DNA from: Streptomyces seoulensis
Lineage (GTDB): Bacteria > Actinomycetota > Actinomycetes > Streptomycetales > Streptomycetaceae
NCBI GenBank assembly: GCA_013364255.1
Contig: CP054936.1
Coordinates: forward strand, 2,076,853-2,140,852
Reading direction: 5' to 3'
DNA length: 64,000 nucleotides
Positions 25,558 through 36,235 of the stretch are shown here, one piece after another. A program made the position numbers and the translations under genes. A model generated the notes under the pieces. That model did not search any database. It was not told the origin of the DNA and saw nothing but the letters and a program-made list of their open reading frames with translations. The stretch's first letter is position 1; each line of letters begins with the position of its first letter.

Positions 25558-25683
25558 GGACAGGCAGCGGCTGCCGGACCGCCGCCGAGGTGTTTTCCTC
25601 GTCAGGTGAAGGCAACTCGGCCCGCGCACCCGCCCGGGACTGTCCGCGCAGTCACCTCCGCCCGCACGCAACCGGAGTTCCGG

Positions 25684-27306
25684 ATGACCACCTCACAGCA
25701 CCGGCCGCCCGGCCCGGGGGCCCCGCGCATCGGCCTGCTCGGCTCCTACGGCGGCTACAACATCGGCGACGAAGCCATCCTCCAGTGCGTCCTGGGCTGT
25801 CTGCGCGGCCACCGGCCCGGGGCCCGGCTGATCGTCTTCAGCCGGGACGCCGAGCACACCCGCGCGCACCAGCCCATGGCCGACGAGGTGGTGCCCTGGG
25901 AGGGCGTGCCGTACCGGCAGGTCACCGACGTGCTGGCCGGGCTCGACCTGCTGGTGCTCGGCGGCGGCGGCATCCTCTACGACGGCGAGGCGCGGCGCTA
26001 TCTGAAGCTGGTGCGCACGGCGCAGACGCACGGGGTGCGCACCTTCGCCTACGCGGTCGGCGCCGGCCCGTTGCGCGAGAGCGACGACCGGGAGGCGGTG
26101 CGCACGGTACTGGCCGACATGGACGAGGTGGTGGTGCGCGACCAGGAGTCGCGGCTCGTCCTGGAGGAGGTGGGCGTCGAGCGGGACCTCGTGGTCACCG
26201 CGGACCCGGCGCTGCTGCTGCCGCCCGAGCCGTTCACCGCGGAGATGATGCGTCAGGAGGGCGTGCCGGCGCACGCCCGGCTGGTGGGGATGTCGGTGCG
26301 CGAGCCGGGGCGGGCGGCGGAGAAGCTGGACGAGGGCGACTACCACGCGCTCCTCGCCGACGTGGCCGACTTCCTGGTGCGCCGGCTGGACGCGCATGTG
26401 GTGTTCATGCCGATGGAACGCCACGATGTGCGGCACGCCCACGCGGTGCTGTCCCGGATGAGCGCGCCGGACCGGGGCCGGATCCTGCACAGCGCCTATA
26501 CGCCCGGGCAGGTGCTGGGTCTGATGAGCCACCTGGACCTGGTGGTGGGCATGCGGCTGCACTTCCTGATCTTCGCGGCGCTCTCCGGGCTGCCGGTGCT
26601 GCCGCTGCCGTACGCCGGGAAGGTGTTCGACTTCGCCCGCCGGCTGGGCGCGCCGGCGCTGGTCGGCGTGGCCCGCGAGCAGGTCGGGCTGCTGCTGGCG
26701 GAGGTCGACCGGCTGTGGGACGAGTTCCCGCAGCGCCGGGTGGACCTCGGCACCCGGGTGCGCGAGCTGCGCGAGCTGGCCGCGGAGACCTGTGCGCGGT
26801 GCGGGGCGCTGCTGGACGACATGGACCGCCGCGCGGACGGCGCCGCCCCGGTGCCGCCCGGCGACGCCGGCGGCCTCACCGGGGAGGCGGCAAGGTCCGC
26901 CGGTGCGGCGGCCGAGCCGGCCGGGAAGGCGCCCGGCCGCGTCCACGACACCGCCGGTCCCACCGAGGAGGCGGCAGGCTCCGCCGAAGACACGGTCGGT
27001 TCCACCGAAGGCGCGGTGGACTTCGCCGAGGGCGCGGCGCGCTCCAGCGGGGGCGCGGCAGGCTCCGCCGACGCTGCCGCCGGTCCCGCGGACGGCACGG
27101 CCCGGCCGGCGCGGAGCACTTCGGGGCTCGCCTCAAGCCCTGAAGGCTCCGAAGATCCCGAAGGCTCCGATGCCACCGCCCCCGCCGAGCCCGGCGGCGG
27201 TCCGGGCGGTCCGGGCGGCACGGGCGCCGTCGTGCCGGTCGCCCACGGGTTCGCGCAGGCCCCGGAGGGCGCGGAACGCGGCGGTGGCGTCGGGCGGGAG
27301 GGCTGA
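25684..27306 (+). CDS. polysaccharide pyruvyl transferase family protein (CsaB/WcaK-like)
   Basis: A 540-aa protein. Residues about 15-390 are a pyruvyltransferase (GT-B-like) domain. It has GSYGGYNIGDEAILQ at 20-34, LVLGGGGILYDGE, FAYAVGAGPL, VVRDQESRLVLEEVGV, VTADPALLL and the diagnostic VGMRLHFLIFAALSGLP with its conserved Arg-x-His. Such enzymes put a ketal pyruvate on cell-wall glycans. After about residue 395 there is an unusual low-complexity tail of about 150 residues, rich in Ala, Gly, Glu, Ser and Pro (repeats of E-E-A-A-G-S-A type). ATG 25684 follows CCGGAG. Its TGA overlaps the next ATG by one base, so the two genes are translationally coupled. Confidence 0.88.
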   Translation: MTTSQHRPPGPGAPRIGLLGSYGGYNIGDEAILQCVLGCLRGHRPGARLIVFSRDAEHTRAHQPMADEVVPWEGVPYRQVTDVLAGLDLLVLGGGGILYDGEARRYLKLVRTAQTHGVRTFAYAVGAGPLRESDDREAVRTVLADMDEVVVRDQESRLVLEEVGVERDLVVTADPALLLPPEPFTAEMMRQEGVPAHARLVGMSVREPGRAAEKLDEGDYHALLADVADFLVRRLDAHVVFMPMERHDVRHAHAVLSRMSAPDRGRILHSAYTPGQVLGLMSHLDLVVGMRLHFLIFAALSGLPVLPLPYAGKVFDFARRLGAPALVGVAREQVGLLLAEVDRLWDEFPQRRVDLGTRVRELRELAAETCARCGALLDDMDRRADGAAPVPPGDAGGLTGEAARSAGAAAEPAGKAPGRVHDTAGPTEEAAGSAEDTVGSTEGAVDFAEGAARSSGGAAGSADAAAGPADGTARPARSTSGLASSPEGSEDPEGSDATAPAEPGGGPGGPGGTGAVVPVAHGFAQAPEGAERGGGVGREG

Positions 27307-28760
27307 TGCCCGTCCTGCCCCGGCCCGAGCGGCCCCGCACCGTGACCCTCCCGCCGCGTACGGCCCAGCACGCGGGACGCACCGACGTGCTGGTGGTGGG
27401 CGGCGGCCCGGCCGGGACCGCCGCGGCGTGGGCGGCGGCCGAGGCCGGCGCCGAGGTGACCCTGGTGGAGCGGTACGCGTTCCTCGGCGGCAACGCCACC
27501 GTGGCGCTGGTGATGCCCCTGATGTCGTTCCACAACGAGCACAAGCAGGCGGTGTTCGGCGACGACGCCGCCCGGGACCGGCTGCTGCCCACCGACCACG
27601 GCGAGGGCGAACCGGTGGTGGCGGGCTTCCTGTGGCGGCTGCTCGACCGGCTCGCCGCGTGCGGGGGCTGCGTACCGCCGTCCCTGGAGACGGGCTACAC
27701 CGTCCCGTTCGACCCGGAGCTGTTCAAGCTGGTCCTGCTGGACCTGATGGACGAGGCCGGGGTGCGGCTGCTGTTCCACTCCTTCGCGTCGAGCGCGCTG
27801 CCGCTTCAGGACGGCTGGCGGGTGGTCTTCGAGACGAAGTCGGGCCCGGTGGTGATCGACGCGGGCGTCGTCGTGGACGGCACCGGCGACGGCGACGTGG
27901 CCGCCGCCTGCGGGGCGCCGTTCGAGGTGGGGCGCTCGGAGGACGGGCGGGTCCAGCCGATGACGCTGATGTTCCGGATGGCCGACTTCGCCCAGGAGCA
28001 CTTCAGCCGGTACGTCCACGACCACCCCGACCAGTGGCGCGGCGTGCACGGGCTGTGGGACCTGGTCCGGGAGGCGACGGAGGCGGGCGAGCTGCGGCTG
28101 CCGCGTGAGGACGTCCTGTTCTTCGGCACCCCGCGTCCGCACGAGGTGGCCGTCAACAGCACTCGCGTCACCGGCGCGCTCGGCATCGACGTGTGGGACC
28201 TGAGCCGGGCCGAGTGGACGGCGCGCCGTCAGCTGGCCGAGATCGACCGGTTCCTGCGCTCGCGGGTGCCCGGGTTCGAGACGGCGTACGCCGTGCAGAG
28301 CGGCACCCAGATCGGGGTGCGCGAGACCCGCCGGGTCATGGGCGACTACCGGCTGACCGGCTACGACATCCTGGACGCCCGGTCCTTCCCGGACGTCGTC
28401 GCGCACGGCGCCTACCCCATCGACATCCACAACCCGGAGGGCGCCGGCACCGTGATCCGGCGCGTTCCGCGGGGCCGGTTCTACGACATCCCGTTGCGCT
28501 GTCTGCTGCCGGCGGGAACGGACCGGCTGCTGGTCGCCGGGCGCTGCATCTCCGGCTCGCACGTGGCGCACTCGTCGTACCGGGTGATGCCCATCGCGAT
28601 GGCCACCGGCCAGGCGGCGGGGGTCTGCGCCGCGCTGGCCGGGCGGCTCGGGCGCGCTCCGCGCGAGGTGCCGCACGCCCTGGTGCAGCAGGAGCTGGCC
28701 CGGCAGGGCGCACGGCTGCGGCTGCCGGAGGCGGGACACGGCGCCGGTCAGAGGGGGTAG
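27306..28760 (+). CDS. FAD-dependent oxidoreductase
   Basis: A 484-aa flavoprotein of the FAD_oxidored (PF12831-like) group. The Rossmann motif is VVGGGPAGTAAAWAAAEAGAEVTLVER (GGGPAG at 32-37). FLGGNATVALVMPLMSFHNE is the family N-half signature. DGTGDGDVAAACGAPFEVGR and the C-terminal PLRCLLPAGTDRLLVAGRCISGSHVAHSSYRVMPIAMATGQAAG form the second FAD-contact loop. The substrate is not predictable. It starts on the last base of the pyruvyltransferase stop codon, so the two are made together. Confidence 0.93.
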   Translation: MPVLPRPERPRTVTLPPRTAQHAGRTDVLVVGGGPAGTAAAWAAAEAGAEVTLVERYAFLGGNATVALVMPLMSFHNEHKQAVFGDDAARDRLLPTDHGEGEPVVAGFLWRLLDRLAACGGCVPPSLETGYTVPFDPELFKLVLLDLMDEAGVRLLFHSFASSALPLQDGWRVVFETKSGPVVIDAGVVVDGTGDGDVAAACGAPFEVGRSEDGRVQPMTLMFRMADFAQEHFSRYVHDHPDQWRGVHGLWDLVREATEAGELRLPREDVLFFGTPRPHEVAVNSTRVTGALGIDVWDLSRAEWTARRQLAEIDRFLRSRVPGFETAYAVQSGTQIGVRETRRVMGDYRLTGYDILDARSFPDVVAHGAYPIDIHNPEGAGTVIRRVPRGRFYDIPLRCLLPAGTDRLLVAGRCISGSHVAHSSYRVMPIAMATGQAAGVCAALAGRLGRAPREVPHALVQQELARQGARLRLPEAGHGAGQRG

Positions 28761-28817
28761 GCGCCGCCCGGTGCGGAGGGACGCCGCCCGGCGCGCGGGG
28801 GCGTCGCTCGGGGGGCG

Positions 28818-29150
28818 TCAGAGCGTGTAGGCGTCGGTGTCCAGGTCGCGCCGTCCGCCGCGCAGCTCGTAGCGGGCGCGCAGCACGGCGGCCGCCTTCT
28901 CGCGCGGCACCGCCGCCAGCCCGAAGTGCTGGCGGGCGTACTCCAGGACGTCGTCGACGGTGACCCGCCCGCGCGCGGGACGCCGTCCGCGGCCGGGCTC
29001 CGCGGCGGGCGGCTGATCGGCGAGGGCGCGGCGGCGGGCCGTGATGGCGATGTCGGCCGCGACGCCCAGTTGCGCCCGTACGTGCCGGGCCTGCCGTGCC
29101 GCCCGCTCGCGCGGCGACCGGCCGCCGAGGCGATGGACCAGACGTCTCAT
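28818..29150 (-). CDS. small basic hypothetical protein
   Basis: A 110-aa, strongly basic protein of unknown function. It starts RRLVHRLGGRSPRERAARQARHVRAQLGVAADIAITARRRAL and ends with a short ordered segment: VTVDDVLEYARQHFGLAAVPREKAAAVLRARYEL. The latter looks like a two-helix domain. ATG 29150 follows AGGGGG. It lies divergently beside the SigB-type sigma gene, with about 240 bp between. Confidence 0.65.
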   Translation of the reverse strand: MRRLVHRLGGRSPRERAARQARHVRAQLGVAADIAITARRRALADQPPAAEPGRGRRPARGRVTVDDVLEYARQHFGLAAVPREKAAAVLRARYELRGGRRDLDTDAYTL

Positions 29151-29266
29151 CCCAACCCCCTGTCCCTGCGGCGCCGCGCCCCGGATTCCGGGGCGCGGCA
29201 CGGTGCTCATGTGTCGTCGTGCGCCTACCCCGGCACGCGCCGGACAGACCTGGCGGACCGATTCTC

Positions 29267-29311
29267 GGATCGCCGGGAAATAATGGGTGTGAGGTTTCCC
29301 GATGGGGGTAG
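29267..29311 (+). promoter_or_regulatory. candidate SigB/SigF-type promoters of the sigma gene
   Basis: Two overlapping matches to the Streptomyces stress-sigma promoter pattern GNNT-N14-16-GGGTAY lie upstream of the sigma gene. One is GGAT (29267-29270), 14 bases, GGGTGT (29285-29290). The other is GTGT (29287-29290), 15 bases, GGGTAG (29306-29311). Neither is perfect. They would fit autoregulation. Confidence 0.4.
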
Positions 29312-29388
29312 ACGCTGCGGAGTCCACCCCGCGATCACGGGCGGACCAGGCAGGCACGACGTACAGGCTGGCAGAGGAGGACCGCACG

Positions 29389-30234
29389 ATGGCGGTGATC
29401 ACAGAGGTGAAGGCGACTGGGGCTCGGACGGAGCTGCCGGAGGTGGCCGACCCCTCCAAGGTCGCGCCGACCGACGCGCGGGCACTGTCGCGGGTGTTCT
29501 TCGACCGGCTGGCGAATCTTGAAGAGGGCACGCACGAGTACCAGTACGCCCGCAACACGCTGATCGAGATGAACATGTCCCTGGTCCGCTACGCGGCCGG
29601 CCGCTTCCGCAGCCGGGGTCCGCAGGAGATGGAGGACATCGTCCAGGTCGGCATGATCGGGCTGATCAAGGCGATCGACCGGTTCGAGCTGGCCCGTGAG
29701 GTGGAGTTCACCTCGTTCGCCGTGCCGTACATCGTGGGCGAGATCAAGCGCTTCTTCCGGGACACCTCGTGGGCCGTGCACGTGCCGCGGCGGCTCCAGG
29801 AGGCGCGCGTCGAGCTGGCCAAGGCGACCGAGGAGCTGAGCAGCCGGCTGGGCCGCAAGCCCAGCACCAAGGAGCTGGCCGAGCTGATGAACCTCCCGGA
29901 GAGCGAGGTCGTCGACGCGATGGTGGCCTCCAACGGCTACACCTCCGCCTCGCTGGACGCCGCGGTGAGCGGCAGCGAGGACGGCGAGAGCGTGCTGGCC
30001 GACTTCATCGGCGCCGAGGACATGGCGATGGAGCTGGTCGAGGACGTCCACAGCCTGGCCCCGCTGCTGGCCGAGCTGGACGAGCGCGACCGGCAGATCA
30101 TCCACATGCGGTTCGTGGAGGAGATGACCCAGGCGCAGATCGGCGAGCGTCTCGGCATCTCCCAGATGCACGTCTCGCGTCTGCTCAACCGCCTGCTGGC
30201 GCGGCTGCGCGAGGGTCTGCTGACCACGCGCTGA
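29389..30234 (+). CDS. RNA polymerase sigma factor, SigB/SigF/SigG family
   Basis: A 281-aa group-3 sigma factor. Region 2 contains RNTLIEMNMSLVRYAAGRFRSRGPQEMEDIVQVGMIGLIKAIDRFELAREVEFTSFAVPYIVGEIKRFFRD. Region 3 (VHVPRRLQEARVELAKATEELSSRLGRKPSTKELAELM) and region 4 (LAELDERDRQIIHMRFVEEMTQAQIGERLGISQMHVSRLLNRLL) are both complete. This is the Streptomyces stress/development sigma type controlled by partner switching. The ATG at 29389 has a perfect AGGAGG eight bases upstream; an earlier frame-mate at 29302 lacks that. No anti-sigma gene is adjacent. Candidate stress-sigma promoters precede it. Confidence 0.95.
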   Translation: MAVITEVKATGARTELPEVADPSKVAPTDARALSRVFFDRLANLEEGTHEYQYARNTLIEMNMSLVRYAAGRFRSRGPQEMEDIVQVGMIGLIKAIDRFELAREVEFTSFAVPYIVGEIKRFFRDTSWAVHVPRRLQEARVELAKATEELSSRLGRKPSTKELAELMNLPESEVVDAMVASNGYTSASLDAAVSGSEDGESVLADFIGAEDMAMELVEDVHSLAPLLAELDERDRQIIHMRFVEEMTQAQIGERLGISQMHVSRLLNRLLARLREGLLTTR

Positions 30235-30252
30235 GCCCCGGGCCCGAGTCGA

Positions 30253-30297
30253 GGGCCGGACGCCGCCGTTCCTGGGGAGGTGGGCGGCGTCCGGCCC
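30253..30297. terminator. bidirectional terminator, sigma factor / catalase
   Basis: GGGCCGGACGCCGCC (30253-30267) pairs perfectly with GGCGGCGTCCGGCCC (30283-30297), followed by TTTCG. It lies between the convergent sigma and catalase genes. Confidence 0.85.
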
Positions 30298-30328
30298 TTT
30301 CGCGTGCCGTCTCCCGGCCCGCGCGGGG

Positions 30329-31987
<1,659 letters not shown>

Positions 31988-32163
31988 GGCCGTGGACTCC
32001 TTCGACTTCGACTCGTCCCGCGGTCGCGGCGCGGCCGGCGGGAGGCGCGGGGCTCGCGTCCGGCGCGGCGCGGGAGGGCCCGGCACCGCCCGGTGCCCTG
32101 CTTGCCCCGTCTCACGCCGATGCGTCCACCTTCACACCCCACGGTCCGGGCCGGCGGCCGGGG

Positions 32164-32421
32164 TTAGGCCGAACGGCGCGGCGAGCGTCCGCCGGGGTGC
32201 TCCGTCCACAGCCGCCAGGCCGACCACAGCCACATGGCGCCGAAGGACGCCAGCAGGGCGAGCAGGACGAGGACCTGCCGTACGTCGGCGTCGTGGCCGA
32301 GGACCGCGGCGAACAGTGACACGGTCCACAGGCCCGTGCCGGCCGCGTACACGTCGTGCAGGCGGCGCAGCCGGCCCGCTGCCGACGCGCCCGACGGGGA
32401 GGGAGCCACCTCAGTAGTCAT
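32164..32421 (-). CDS. small membrane protein
   Basis: An 85-aa protein with two predicted helices (GTGLWTVSLFAAVLGH and VLVLLALLASFGAMWLWSAWRLW). Between them is a short loop with D-A-D-V-R-Q. The cytosolic N-terminus is polar and the C-terminus basic. ATG 32421 has no strong ribosome binding site. Its stop-distal start is 10 nt from the end of the EamA-like gene, so it is probably co-transcribed. Function unknown. Confidence 0.7.
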   Translation of the reverse strand: MTTEVAPSPSGASAAGRLRRLHDVYAAGTGLWTVSLFAAVLGHDADVRQVLVLLALLASFGAMWLWSAWRLWTEHPGGRSPRRSA

Positions 32422-32431
32422 GCGCAGGCGG

Positions 32432-33379
32432 TTACCCCGCACCGCCGTCGGTATGACCGTCCGACCGCTCGGGCCGGGCGAGTTGGGGCGACACGCCGGA
32501 TGCGGGGGCGGGCGCCTCCTCGCCGGCGAGGGACTGCTGGGCGTGCGGGACGACCCGGGTCAGGCGCAGGACGCCCCACAGGATGAGGCCGGCGCCCAGC
32601 AGTTCGGGGAGCAGCCAGACGCCGGTGCGGATGTGCTCCCCGAACAGCAGGACGCCCAGCAGCAGGCTCACCGTCGCGTCGCCGATGGTCAGCGCCGGCT
32701 GGGAGGCGGCGAGCGAGCCGGCCTGGAGGGCGTTCTCCAGCAGCAGCAGCGAGGCGATGCCGAGGACGGCGAACCCGTACGTCTGCCAGGTGGTGAGGAA
32801 GGCGGTGAGGCCGTCGGTCTCCAGGGTGGCGCTGGCGGACTTCAGCATGGCGGCGGTCAGGGCGTTGCCGGTGGCCGCGGCCCCGGCCAGCACGGCGGCC
32901 CGGAACAGCGAGGAGCCCGAGGCGCGGGCCAGGGCGACCGCCGTGGCCATCACCCCGAGGCCCACGGCCAGCGCGGGGATCCAGCGCGTCATGGGCGCCT
33001 GGTCGTGGGAGCCGGAGGGATCGGCGGCGATCAGGACCATGGCCAGGCCGCCCACCATGCCGCCTACGGCCCACCAGCCGGCGGCCGGCAGCCCCCGGCG
33101 CATGAGCAGGCCGGCGACGAACAGGGCGAACGGCAGTTCCATGATGAACAGCGGCTGCACCAGTGCCATCGGTCCGTTGACCAGCGCGAGTGCCTGGAAC
33201 ATGGCGGAGCACACCACGCCGGCGATGCCGGCCAGCCAGACCGGGTGCCGGGCGAGGGCGAACAGCAGCCGCAGTCCGCCGCCGGCGGGTACGGTGGCGG
33301 CGGCCTTGCGCTGGCAGGCCGTGCCGACGGCGTTGCTGGCGGCTCCGAGGAGGGCGAAGCACGCGGCCAGTCCGATCAC
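32432..33379 (-). CDS. DMT/EamA-like transporter
   Basis: A 315-aa membrane protein with about ten hydrophobic helices, starting IGLAACFALLGAASNAVGTACQRKAA. A glycine-rich pair is repeated: LVNGPMALVQPLFIMELPFALFVAGLL in the first half and LAASQPALTIGDATVSLLLGVLLFGEHI in the second. This is the inverted-repeat layout of drug/metabolite transporters. The C-terminal 35 residues are polar. Start GTG 33379 has a weak GGTGGA upstream. Substrate unknown. Upstream gene of the small membrane protein. Confidence 0.85.
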   Translation of the reverse strand: MIGLAACFALLGAASNAVGTACQRKAAATVPAGGGLRLLFALARHPVWLAGIAGVVCSAMFQALALVNGPMALVQPLFIMELPFALFVAGLLMRRGLPAAGWWAVGGMVGGLAMVLIAADPSGSHDQAPMTRWIPALAVGLGVMATAVALARASGSSLFRAAVLAGAAATGNALTAAMLKSASATLETDGLTAFLTTWQTYGFAVLGIASLLLLENALQAGSLAASQPALTIGDATVSLLLGVLLFGEHIRTGVWLLPELLGAGLILWGVLRLTRVVPHAQQSLAGEEAPAPASGVSPQLARPERSDGHTDGGAG

Positions 33380-33525
33380 ACGTCCACCATGCCCGACCCG
33401 GGCCGTCCCGTCCTGCCGTGCCGCGCGCGGCGCCCCGGACGAGGACGTTCCGCACGGCCATCGCCACCCCTTTGAGAACCCATAACCCCGCCTTATGACC
33501 TCATAGACGGGACCCCGGTACCAAC

Positions 33526-33544
33526 TAAGGCTTGCCTTAGCTTA
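33526..33544 (+). promoter_or_regulatory. iron box (DmdR/IdeR-type operator)
   Basis: TAAGGCTTGCCTTAGCTTA matches the consensus TWAGGTWAGSCTWACCTWA at 16 of 19 positions and contains the perfect dyad TAAGGC-TT-GCCTTA. It lies 43 bp before the start of the ferredoxin reductase gene. DmdR1/IdeR with Fe(II) represses such promoters. Confidence 0.75.
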
Positions 33545-33586
33545 GGGTTGCGGACGAGTCGCCCATCGCTCGAAGGGAACCTGATC

Positions 33587-34951
33587 ATGCCGCGCCCCCT
33601 GCGGGTAGCCATCGTCGGAGCCGGCCCCGCCGGCATCTACGCCGCCGACGCCCTGCTCAAATCCGGCGTGGCCGCCGAACCCGGTGTGTCCATCGACCTC
33701 TTCGAGAGGATGCCGGCGCCGTTCGGTCTGATCCGCTACGGCGTCGCTCCCGACCACCCCCGGATCAAGGGCATCGTCACCGCGCTGCACCAGGTGCTCG
33801 ACAAGCCGCAGATCCGGCTGTTCGGCAACGTCGACTACCCGGGCGACATCGGTCTGGACGACCTGCGCGCGTTCTACGACGCGGTGATCTTCTCCACCGG
33901 CGCCACCGCCGACCGGGCGCTGCCGATACCCGGCGTCGACCTCGACGGCTCCTACGGCGCGGCCGACTTCGTCTCCTGGTACGACGGGCACCCGGACGTG
34001 CCGCGTACCTGGCCACTGACGGCCCGCAAGGTCGCCGTGCTCGGCGTCGGCAACGTCGCCCTCGACGTGGCCCGTGTCCTGGCGAAGACCGCCGACGAAC
34101 TGCTGCCCACCGAGATCCCGCCGAACGTGTACGACGGCCTGAAGGCCAACGAGGCCCTGGAGATCCACGTGTTCGGCCGGCGCGGTCCCGCGCAGGCGAA
34201 GTTCAGCCCGATGGAGCTGCGGGAGCTGGACCACTCCCCCACCATCGAGGTCATCGTCGACCCCGAGGACATCGACTACGACGAGGGCTCGATCGCCACC
34301 CGGCGCGGCAACAAGCAGGCCGACATGGTGGCCAAGACCCTGGAGAACTGGGCGATCCGCGACGTCGGCGACCGGCCGCACAAGCTGTTCCTGCACTTCT
34401 TCGAGTCGCCGGCCGAGATCCTCGGCGAGGACGGCAGGGTGACCGGCCTGCGCACCGAGCGCACGGAACTGGACGGCACCGGCAACGTCAAGGGCACCGG
34501 CGCCTTCAAGGACTGGGACGTCACCGCGGTCTACCGCGCCGTCGGCTACCTCTCCGACCGGCTGCCGAAGCTGCCCTGGGACGAGGCGTCGGGCACGGTT
34601 CCCGACGAGGGCGGCCGGGTCATCGGGGAGACCGGCGAGCACGTTCCGTCGACGTACGTCACCGGCTGGATCCGGCGCGGCCCCATCGGCCTGATCGGCC
34701 ACACCAAGGGCGACGCCAACGAGACGGTCGCCAACCTGCTGGACGACCACGCGAACGGCCGCCTGCACACGCCGTCCTCGCCCGACCCGGAGGCGGTCGA
34801 CGCGTTCCTCGCCGAGCGCGCGGTCCGCTACACCACCTGGGAGGGCTGGTACCGCCTGGACGCCGCGGAGAAGGCCCTGGGCGAACCGCAGGGCCGCGAA
34901 CGGGTGAAGATCGTCGAACGCGAGGGCATGCTGCGCGCCAGCGGCGCGTAG
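33587..34951 (+). CDS. fprA: ferredoxin-NADP(+) reductase, adrenodoxin-reductase (FprA) type
   Basis: A 454-aa FAD/NADPH enzyme that passes electrons between NADPH and ferredoxin. FAD site VAIVGAGPAGIYAADALL (GAGPAG 11-16) is followed by the family motif MPAPFGLIRYGVAPDHP. The NADP site VAVLGVGNVALDVARVL comes next, then FGRRGPAQAKFSPMELRELD and the C-terminal YVTGWIRRGPIGLIGHTKGDANETV. ATG 33587 follows CGAAGGGA. The iron box 43 bp upstream suggests derepression under iron limitation, as expected for supplying electrons to siderophore or heme-linked reactions. Monocistronic. Confidence 0.95.
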   Translation: MPRPLRVAIVGAGPAGIYAADALLKSGVAAEPGVSIDLFERMPAPFGLIRYGVAPDHPRIKGIVTALHQVLDKPQIRLFGNVDYPGDIGLDDLRAFYDAVIFSTGATADRALPIPGVDLDGSYGAADFVSWYDGHPDVPRTWPLTARKVAVLGVGNVALDVARVLAKTADELLPTEIPPNVYDGLKANEALEIHVFGRRGPAQAKFSPMELRELDHSPTIEVIVDPEDIDYDEGSIATRRGNKQADMVAKTLENWAIRDVGDRPHKLFLHFFESPAEILGEDGRVTGLRTERTELDGTGNVKGTGAFKDWDVTAVYRAVGYLSDRLPKLPWDEASGTVPDEGGRVIGETGEHVPSTYVTGWIRRGPIGLIGHTKGDANETVANLLDDHANGRLHTPSSPDPEAVDAFLAERAVRYTTWEGWYRLDAAEKALGEPQGRERVKIVEREGMLRASGA

Positions 34952-35063
34952 CCTCCCGGGGCCCGCGCCGCCCCCGGGCCGCGGGTCTCGCGGGGCGCCG
35001 TTCCGGTGGAAGACGCCGGTGTCCGTCACGCGTGTTTGGGCGCTGGGCGGACACCCGGAGTGC

Positions 35064-36203
35064 ATGAACCGTCTGCACCTTCCCGGTCACCGGGACCACT
35101 CCACCGGCAAGGACGCCCGTAAGCACGGCGAGGACGCCGTGCGCGACGAGGACGAGGGGCAGGAGCGCGGGAGCGGCGCGCACCAGGCGCCGGACGCGCG
35201 GGAGAAGTCGCCCGAGGAGTTCGGGCCGGACGCGGCGACCGAGCGGGACGCCCCCGACTCGCCCACGGAGCTGCGCGGCCGCTCCTGGCTCGCGGTGATG
35301 CGGCGGGTCGTCGCGGAGTTCAAGGACGACGAGCTGACCGACCGGGCCGCCGCCCTCACGTACTACGGCGTGCTGGCCCTGTTCCCCGCGCTGCTCGTGC
35401 TGGTCTCGCTGCTCGGCATCGCCGGTCACTCCGCCACCCAGCGGGTCCTGGACAACCTGCAGAAGCTCGCGCCGGGCCCGGCGCGGGACATCATCGTGAA
35501 CGCGGTGCACCAGTTGCAGGGCAGCGCCGGCCTGGGCTCGGTGCTGGCGGTGGTCGGTGTGCTCGGCGCGGTCTGGTCGGCGTCCGGCTACGTCGCCGCG
35601 TTCATCCGCTCGGCCAACGCCGTCTACGACGTCCCCGAGGGCCGTCCGGTGTGGAAGGTGCTGCCGCTGCGGGTGGCGCTGACCGTCGCCCTGATGCTGC
35701 TCGCCGTGGCCAGCGCGCTGATCGTGGTCTTCACCGGCGGCCTCGCCCGGCAGGCGGGCACCGCGCTCGGCCTCGGCGACGCGGGGGTGACCGCGTGGTC
35801 CATCGCGAAGTGGCCGGTCCTGGTCGTCCTGGTCACGATGATGATCGCACTGCTGTACTGGGCCACCCCGAACGCCAAGATCCGCGGCTTCCGCTGGATC
35901 ACCCCCGGCAGCGTGGTCGCCCTGGTGATCTGGCTGGCGGCCTCGGCCGGCTTCGCCTTCTACGTCGCCAACTTCAGCTCGTACAACAAGACGTACGGCG
36001 CGCTGGCCGGCGTGATCATCTTCCTGGTGTGGCTGTGGGTGACCAACCTCGCCATCCTGCTGGGTCTGGAGTTCGACGCGGAGATGGCGCGCCAGCGCGT
36101 CATCGACGGCGGGCACCCGGCGGACGAGGAGCCGTACGTGGAGCCCCGCGACACCCGCGCCTGGGACGAGCAGGACCAGCGGCGCATGGACGAGGGCGGC
36201 TGA
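35064..36203 (+). CDS. YihY/virulence factor BrkB family membrane protein
   Basis: A 379-aa protein. About 75 charged N-terminal residues (many Asp, Glu, Lys, His) come before the YihY domain. The domain starts RVVAEFKDDELTDRAAALTYYGVLALFPALLVLVSLLG and has six helices, with ANAVYDVPEGRPVWKVLPLRVALT and NFSSYNKTYGALAGVIIFLVWLWVTNLAILLGLEFDAE. An acidic tail follows. The family is widespread and of unproven function. ATG 35064 follows GGAG closely. Ends at a hairpin terminator. Confidence 0.93.
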   Translation: MNRLHLPGHRDHSTGKDARKHGEDAVRDEDEGQERGSGAHQAPDAREKSPEEFGPDAATERDAPDSPTELRGRSWLAVMRRVVAEFKDDELTDRAAALTYYGVLALFPALLVLVSLLGIAGHSATQRVLDNLQKLAPGPARDIIVNAVHQLQGSAGLGSVLAVVGVLGAVWSASGYVAAFIRSANAVYDVPEGRPVWKVLPLRVALTVALMLLAVASALIVVFTGGLARQAGTALGLGDAGVTAWSIAKWPVLVVLVTMMIALLYWATPNAKIRGFRWITPGSVVALVIWLAASAGFAFYVANFSSYNKTYGALAGVIIFLVWLWVTNLAILLGLEFDAEMARQRVIDGGHPADEEPYVEPRDTRAWDEQDQRRMDEGG

Positions 36204-36235
36204 GGCCGCACGGCCGGCGCAACCGCCGTACGGAC

